Shown here: positions 58,661 through 64,000 of the stretch, in pieces | Layout of the letters: the number at the start of each line of letters is the position of its first letter | How positions within the stretch are numbered: the stretch's first letter is position 1 | Source: Nelumbo lutea | Lineage: Eukaryota; Streptophyta; Magnoliopsida; Proteales; Nelumbonaceae | DNA length: 64,000 nt | Assembly (NCBI GenBank): GCA_022828595.1 | Contig: JAKGHH010000008.1 | Span: forward strand, 23,738,378 to 23,802,377 | Direction of reading: 5' to 3' | Position numbers and translations under genes: made by a program | The notes under the pieces: generated by a model | Databases searched by the model: none | What the model was told of the DNA's origin: nothing | The model's input: only the letters and a program-made list of their open reading frames with translations

Positions 58661-59101
58661 AACTTCTCTGTTTTCTTTTGTCAAATGTTCTTATTCTAGA
58701 CTGAAGAATTGAGGTTAATTCAGCTTTAACATTATTATATGTAAAAGGATATAGTTATCATGTTTTGAAAAAGCAAATTGCATTTAAACTTAAAATTGTC
58801 AGCATACATATATACATTTTTGCATATTCATACATAAATACATATGGATACATGGTTGCACATATACATACATGATACATGCACATGCGTTGTGTCATGT
58901 TGTGCCTTGCCTTTGGGCCATGCTGGGCTGTGCCAGTTAATAGGTCATGCCTTGGAGGCCTAGTCCCCTTTGTAGCCTAGGCTTGATACACCATGCCATG
59001 CTAAGCATGACCATATCGTGTTGGGCCATGCGCCACCAGCCCAACTCACATTACAATTCTAGGTCTAACTGTGATAAAAAAAATGTGGGATCTATCTATA
59101 T
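58661..59101. other. Intergenic DNA, nothing recognised
   Basis: Includes a CATA-rich patch (58800-58890) and a C/T/G-rich patch with repeated 'catgcc/gggcc' words (58890-59040). No gene. Confidence 0.4.
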
Positions 59102-59110
59102 TTATATCTA

Positions 59111-59279
59111 AAGTTGGGATCTCTTGCTAACAAAACATGTTTCAAGACCCTACCAACATGATAATCTGACATGGCATATCTCATCATGGAATTGGGACCT
59201 ACCATAAAAGTGAGACCCACTATATATAAGATGTTAGTAGGGTGTTGAAACATGTTTTGTTGGCAAGAGATCCAGACTC
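59111..59279. mobile_element. Short Mutator-like MITE (169 bp)
   Basis: Left arm 'gggatctcttgctaacaaaa' and onward to 'accctaccaacat' is matched in reverse complement by 'atgttagtagggtgttgaaa' to 'ttggcaagagatcc' at the right: about 44-base arms with few mismatches. TTATATCTA (59102-59110) and TTATATCTG (59280-59288) make an 8-of-9 target duplication. A 9-bp duplication is the Mutator-superfamily size. No coding capacity. Confidence 0.75.
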
Positions 59280-59600
59280 TTATATCTGTTCCAGCACACT
59301 TTTTACACTATTTGACACCATACATCTTATGCACAGTATCAGATGTGTGGTGTAGATCTGGTTGGAAGTGTATTGGAATGGCTTTGATGAAACATCTTGT
59401 GGTCGAGAAATATATATCTATATATTAAAATGCAATGTGCCAAACTAGCACTTTTTGCTCTATGGTTTATTTTAAAAAACACATCTCTTTTCTGGTCTCT
59501 TCTCAAAGGCACTTATCTTTTTACTAGTGTTTTAAAATTAAACAAAATAAATCAAGTGACCAATCAATTTTAAGAGTTTTGATGCTCTTAAAACACCATT

Positions 59601-59602
<2 letters not shown>

Positions 59603-59637
<35 letters not shown>
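59603..59637. repeat. (CT)n microsatellite
   Basis: About 17 CT units ending in TTTA. Confidence 0.95.
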
Positions 59638-59639
<2 letters not shown>

Positions 59640-59641
<2 letters not shown>

Positions 59642-60305
59642 TAACATCTCATTAATTACACCATTAACTCTCTCCATCAATAACTCATGCCACTAATTCT
59701 TTCATCTCCATTACTCCATTAAATTGCATAAAATCCATTAACTTTATCTATGTATATCCATTTCAAACTATATATATAATATACATATTTGCATTAAAAT
59801 GTAATTATCAGTAAAGATTAATTATATTGAAATTTAAATATGCAAGGATATATTATTGCACTAAATAATCTACTTCCATTTAAAATTATAATCCATTTAT
59901 ATTCCATTTGAAAATAATAAAAATTACTTAATCATAAATAATATAGTAAGTTACTTAAATAACCATAATAAAATATTTTTATTAATATAATAAAAAGAAT
60001 TTAATTAACAAAAGGAATACGATAAATTAAAGGCAAATTTCAATTTAAAATTAATATAAAACTAATACAAAATTATCTAACAATTATTAGTTTTATATTT
60101 AAATTTTATTAATTTAAAACCAACTTAAGTTCCACTAAAAAATAAAAATTTATATAGTTAATTAAATTTCACACAAAATTAAAATTTAATAAAAACTTAA
60201 TATACTTAATTAAATTTAAATTTTTATTGATTTCAATAATTAATAAAAGAAGTTAGTTTTAAACATAGTTTAATTATTTTAAAATCAATTTAAATTTCAT
60301 TTAGA
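59640..60305. other. Very AT-rich intergenic DNA
   Basis: No gene or repeat border is seen. Many TTAA and ATTTAA words. Confidence 0.4.
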
Positions 60306-60308
60306 AAT

Positions 60309-61102
60309 AAGGAAAATTATGAAAATCTCCTTAGGTTTTCTAACAGTCCTATAAAACTCTCCTATGCTTTGACCTTAACAAAACCCCCCTATTGATTTGA
60401 AAAAAAGTGCAAATACCTTCCTTTAGTTAGCATTCCACTTAAAAAATGTTGATGTAATGCATTCATTTTACTTTACTTTGGCCTTTTTACATTTGTCCAA
60501 AGAGAGCAAGGAGAATTATTTTTTGAAAGTTTTCTAGCAAAATATATTGGTGGAGGATAAAGTTGAAACTTAGGCCTCGTTTGTAACAGTGCAACTTATT
60601 TGGGTAAATGCATTTACCCATGTTTTTTTTTAATTTTTAGATTCCCAGGTAAATAATTAAATGACATTTTTACCTACAAAAAGTAACTATTAAAATGGGT
60701 AAAATGGTCCATCATATTATGTAAAAATTTCTCGCATGTGGGAAAGTCACTTATGCACCTAGGAGATAAGTAAGTTTTACCTAAGAAATTAAGATTAGCT
60801 TTACTGTGGGACCCATTGTTTAATGCAAAAAAAAACATGGGAAAGTTGGTCAATGGGAAAAAGTTATCCATAGACCAACTTTCTCATGCATATTTACCTA
60901 CAAGTGAACAGGGCTTAAATTATGTATGATAATGCATTAAGAATGATAAGGGTATTTTTGGTAATTGTATTGTTACTAAAAAACAAAGGAAAAGGAGGTA
61001 TTTGCATTTTTTTTCTCAAAACTATAGAAAGGCCTTTGTTAGGATCAAAACACAAAGGTGGTTTATAGAATTGTTGTAAAAGTTTTTTTTAAATAATTTT
61101 AC
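60309..61102. repeat. Foldback element split by a MITE
   Basis: The left arm (60309-60430, with 'cctataaaactctcc', 'ccttaacaaaac' and 'gtgcaaatacctt') is matched in reverse complement by 60970-61102 ('gaggtatttgc', 'ctttgttagg', 'ggtttatagaattgttg'). The middle holds a complete PIF/Harbinger-type MITE (60573-60914). The arms are of the same general kind as those at 17384-17922. Confidence 0.68.
60573..60914. mobile_element. PIF/Harbinger-type MITE nested in a foldback
   Basis: A 342-bp element with left end GGCCTCGTTTG and right end CAGGGC, with TTA on both sides (60570-60572 and 60915-60917). It shares 'aaatgcatttacccatg' and 'gaaagttggtcaatggg' with the family members at 14990, 27182 and 40326. 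Confidence 0.75.
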
Positions 61103-61570
61103 CTAAAAATAATACAAAATATTAATAAATCAATAAAAATTGGGGAGAATGTTGGTTTAACCCAGGGTAAAAAATTTTAGGGCCAAAGTACAGTTGGGGT
61201 GGGTGCCAGATGAGAATTGATGCTAATTCATTGGTGTATAGAGTAGGGGTTTTTGACATTTTGAATGTTTATAGCTCTTTAGTAGAATTTAGAAATCTGC
61301 ATTGGGTCTATCTATACTTTTTCATAAAAATTAATATTTTTTTTTCAAAAAATTAATAAAAATTAAGATTAAAATACAAAAAATAATGAAAATTTATGCT
61401 AAAAATATGAAATTGAGTAATCTCTCACTAAAATGCAATTTAGATTATGATAAGATAAACTATAAATAATCAAAAAAAATAAATTGAACTTAAATAACAT
61501 CATTTAATTGAAAATGTCATAGAGCTCCCGGTAAATAAAGCCCGTGTCAAACGGGTCTTGAGTCTCTTGA
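61103..61570. other. AT-rich intergenic DNA, nothing recognised
   Basis: No gene or repeat border is seen. Confidence 0.4.
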
Positions 61571-61930
61571 CTAGTAAAACAAGTCGGTCAGATGGTTATA
61601 AATCTTCATACTGATGTTCGTGTTAGCTCCATTCGGTTGAACCCACCCGATGGCCCCACGTTTTAAGACAAGACGATATTTCCGGTCAGTCCGATCGTCC
61701 AGAGACCCAACAGCAAGACAGTCCCAAGCCAATACAAGGGACCTGTCCCACTGAGGGATCTCTCTCAGATCACCACGGATTGAAGCGAAGAAAGTGTAGG
61801 ACCCACCTCCGTACTGATTTAATGGTTTTTCGTTGATGTATGACCTAACTGGGATCCACGTCGTGACACTATTTGCTCCATGACAAATCACGTTGGGAAT
61901 ATTTGTTGAATCGTGTATGAAACTTAGAAC
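61571..61930 (-). CDS. Unidentified ORF, possible exon or gene remnant
   Basis: A minus-strand frame, open from about 61930 to a stop at 61571, clearly more GC-rich than its surroundings. The first Met is at 61891 (106 aa), but the frame is open upstream (…STNIPNVICHGANS), so it could be the last exon of a longer gene. It has no membrane segment, signal peptide or low complexity. Features are a G/S-rich GGGSYTFF, a W-containing core (IPQWDRSLVLAWDCLAVG), a charged DDRTDRKYRLVL and a final GWVQPNG. I do not recognise the family. Tryptophan spacing and composition look like real protein and not noise. It may be a broken or uncaptured gene. Confidence 0.4.
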   Translation of the reverse strand, partial: VLSFIHDSTNIPNVICHGANSVTTWIPVRSYINEKPLNQYGGGSYTFFASIRGDLREIPQWDRSLVLAWDCLAVGSLDDRTDRKYRLVLKRGAIGWVQPNGANTNISMKIYNHLTDLFY

Positions 61931-62794
61931 ATTTTATAGGTAGCAGGTTGCACGATTGGAGGATGGAGCTCCATCATGCTACATCCATCCATTCTAGAGA
62001 TCATCGGGATGCACGGCAGTGTCCTATGATACTAAATATCCCGCGAAGTACTGTGCAAAGTTCTCTTGGAGGGAACTTCAAAACGTATGCTGGAATCTTT
62101 GCTGATTGAAACGGGACCCAGTCAAAGTTTAAATGAAAGACGTGAAGCTAAATGACCATAAAACCCTTATTAATTATTGTTAGTGATAAATAAGACAGAC
62201 GTCGGTTAGGGTATTACGGTCATCGTATTAATCCTGTCATTTTTTTCTTTAAAATAATTAGGATAAATGCGTAAAATTAAGTCTTGATGTTGATTTAATT
62301 CCTTAATCTGTTTGTTTAAGCATTTTTTGTTGAATTCCTACCTAAAACCACTTTTCAGGAGGTGAACGTGGAAAAACAAAAGAAGGAAAACTTAAAAGTG
62401 AATCAACTTTTCTGGACGAGGCGATCGGACGGTATTGAAAGAGTAATCCTCCTTGTTACATCATAATATGGTACGTCACCATCACTACATCGAGAAAGAA
62501 CGACGGCTTTGCCGCTTTGGTTTTCAACAAACAGAATCCGAAGTTGTTTATCTTATTAATTAATTATTCTTGCTTAAAACTCAATTTAACGTTCTAGAAT
62601 CATTGATTTCAGATAGCGAAATTCTCTGTCTTATTGGGAAATGGTCTGAATTCTTCCCTACTTTAGCTAATTAGCTCTGCGATTTTTTTATTTTATTTTA
62701 TTTAAATTTTCTGTTCTTTACGGTCTGAAGAGGAGGTGAAAGGTGGTCTCGTCGTCGGCTGAGATTCTGCTTTTGCCGGGAGCAGGAGCAAGAG
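61931..62794. other. Intergenic DNA, presumed promoter of the next ORF
   Basis: Mixed composition, no defined element. A T-rich tract at 62685-62705 lies about 100 bases before the next ATG. Confidence 0.4.
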
Positions 62795-63331
62795 ATGCGA
62801 ATTATCGACATACTGAACAGTGGTGACGACGACACCGACGACGAGTACGACGGTGAAAGAACCAGAAAGGGGGAGCATGTTGCGTGTTCTTTGCCAACGG
62901 GGATTGTCTCACATTGGTTTTCTTTGCTCAAGCGAGAGTCCAAGGGGAAAAGCAGCAGGTCCAAGCGTAGGTTTACGTCGTCGAGGTCTGAAGAGAAGAA
63001 GAGAGACGATGAGTGGTGGAGGAAAGGAAAGAAGATTGAAAGAGAAGTTGGAGGGTCTCTGTTTTTGTGCAGTTCGAAGGATGGAGCAAAAGGTGAATCA
63101 TCATCGTCGTCCGTCTCAGAAGATACTGCCGGTACTTCTAATGTTGTCGCTCCATTAGGTGATGATCAATACTCCAAAGAAATTGTTTTTTGTGTTCGTT
63201 TAAATTTGATATTTATCTTTAGTTGGCTGTCTTTGTTTATTGGCTTAACTTTAATTTGTTGCAGAAATGAACACCTTTCCTTTGAATTGGTTATTTATTT
63301 ATTTATTGTCCTTTACAAGGTATTATCGTGA
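62795..63331 (+). CDS. Hypothetical protein, possible first exon of an unknown gene
   Basis: From ATG 62795 the frame is open for 178 codons. The N-terminal ~120 residues are hydrophilic, with an acidic patch (SGDDDTDDEYDGE), a conserved-looking HVACSLPTGIVSHWFSLLKR segment, a basic K/R/S-rich stretch and a Ser-rich tail. After ~residue 121 it turns hydrophobic and AT-rich like an intron. A GT at 63159 and an AG before 63265 allow a splice. So the real exon is probably 62795-63158, with the gene continuing right, perhaps beyond the window. No family was recognised. The basic region might bind nucleic acid or be a nuclear signal, which is only a guess. Confidence 0.4.
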   Translation: MRIIDILNSGDDDTDDEYDGERTRKGEHVACSLPTGIVSHWFSLLKRESKGKSSRSKRRFTSSRSEEKKRDDEWWRKGKKIEREVGGSLFLCSSKDGAKGESSSSSVSEDTAGTSNVVAPLGDDQYSKEIVFCVRLNLIFIFSWLSLFIGLTLICCRNEHLSFELVIYLFIVLYKVLS

Positions 63332-64000
63332 TTCTTACTGTTATATGCCCATCTTAACGTTGTTTATGGGCTTGGAATATAAAATACGCTAGTTATGATT
63401 GTTTTTTAAATTTAGGAATTGTTGTTACTGAGAGTTTCCAAGAATTTTAATTTGAGGAAACCCTTTATAAGAGCAGGTCACTGTGATTTGAATTAGCTCA
63501 AGCTCAAACAGAATGTATGCTCAACCCACTTGAACTGGTTAAATGGTTAATGCTTCCCGAAAAAACTAACTAGCCATAAAAATTGAATTCATTGTTTCAA
63601 GTTTGCAATCAATTGCAGAATTTTTTTCCTTGATGATATGTGGATGGAGTCCAGAAAAATCATACTTATATATTTTGAATATTTTAGTAAGAAAGTGACT
63701 TCTGTTTTCGGTTAATGATGGGTTGGAATTGGGAATGGAGACTAGGCTGCCAAGCTCTTCTCCATCATTTTGTGGAATTTGAAGTGTCCAGAATTTCAGG
63801 ATTAGAATGACTGGAAGAGCTGTCATGCTGATTCTGTTCCCATGAAGAATTGTAAATAGAAAGGAACTTGACAGACAGGTGTGAAATCTGAACATTGATA
63901 AAAAAACATGTGGAATCTGAAGTGTTAATTCCACACGATTAAACACCAACATCTAAGCAAAAATGTTTTCAAATAATTTGAATTCAGTGCAATGGAATAT
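63332..64000. other. Right edge, nothing recognised
   Basis: AT-rich. A minus-strand open frame (63566-63952) has no recognisable features. It may be an intron of the preceding gene. Confidence 0.35.

Noticed and set aside
1..64000. A new multi-gene system or biosynthetic cluster
   Set aside because: Only three confident genes are present, they are unrelated in function, and the space between them is transposon debris.

Overview
This is AT-rich nuclear DNA from a flowering plant. The plant nature is shown by a ten-exon gene for the chloroplast omega-6 desaturase FAD6, a plant-type BTB/POZ gene, a DUF616 (MUCI70-type) Golgi glycosyltransferase gene, and a dense load of plant transposable elements. 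The species cannot be read from the window. Long introns and a MITE-rich, gene-poor layout suggest a medium or large, probably woody, non-grass angiosperm genome; that part is inference.

Layout. 1-4 kb: intergenic DNA with one hAT-type MITE (8-bp target duplication) and a foldback repeat. 4.05-10.67 kb: FAD6 on the plus strand, with every splice junction resolvable. Its introns hold an exact 140-bp tandem duplication, an older ~220-bp duplication and a small Tourist-like MITE. 12.04-13.37 kb: a single-exon BTB/WD40-like gene on the minus strand, tail to tail with FAD6. 14.9-43.8 kb: about 29 kb with no gene I can support. It is filled by hAT-type, PIF/Harbinger-type and foldback MITEs, LINE tails with RNase H remnants, and three LTR-like blocks; one block carries an unusual array of short hairpins. 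43.85-50.37 kb: the seven-exon DUF616 gene on the minus strand. 52.68-56.19 kb: a gag-only Ty3/gypsy-type element on the minus strand, with a tRNA-Asp-type primer site and a polypurine tract but no pol, and with its left LTR truncated. 56.2-61.1 kb: more MITEs, microsatellites and a foldback that another MITE has split. 61.5-64 kb: an unidentified minus-strand ORF and a possible first exon of an unknown plus-strand gene.

The three confident genes are unrelated housekeeping or cell-wall loci: plastid lipid desaturation, a predicted ubiquitin-ligase adaptor, and a Golgi cell-wall enzyme. They do not form a pathway. I found no gene cluster or new defence or metabolic system. The most distinctive content is the catalogue of small DNA transposons, many with target-site duplications visible by eye, the gag-only retroelement, and the hairpin array.
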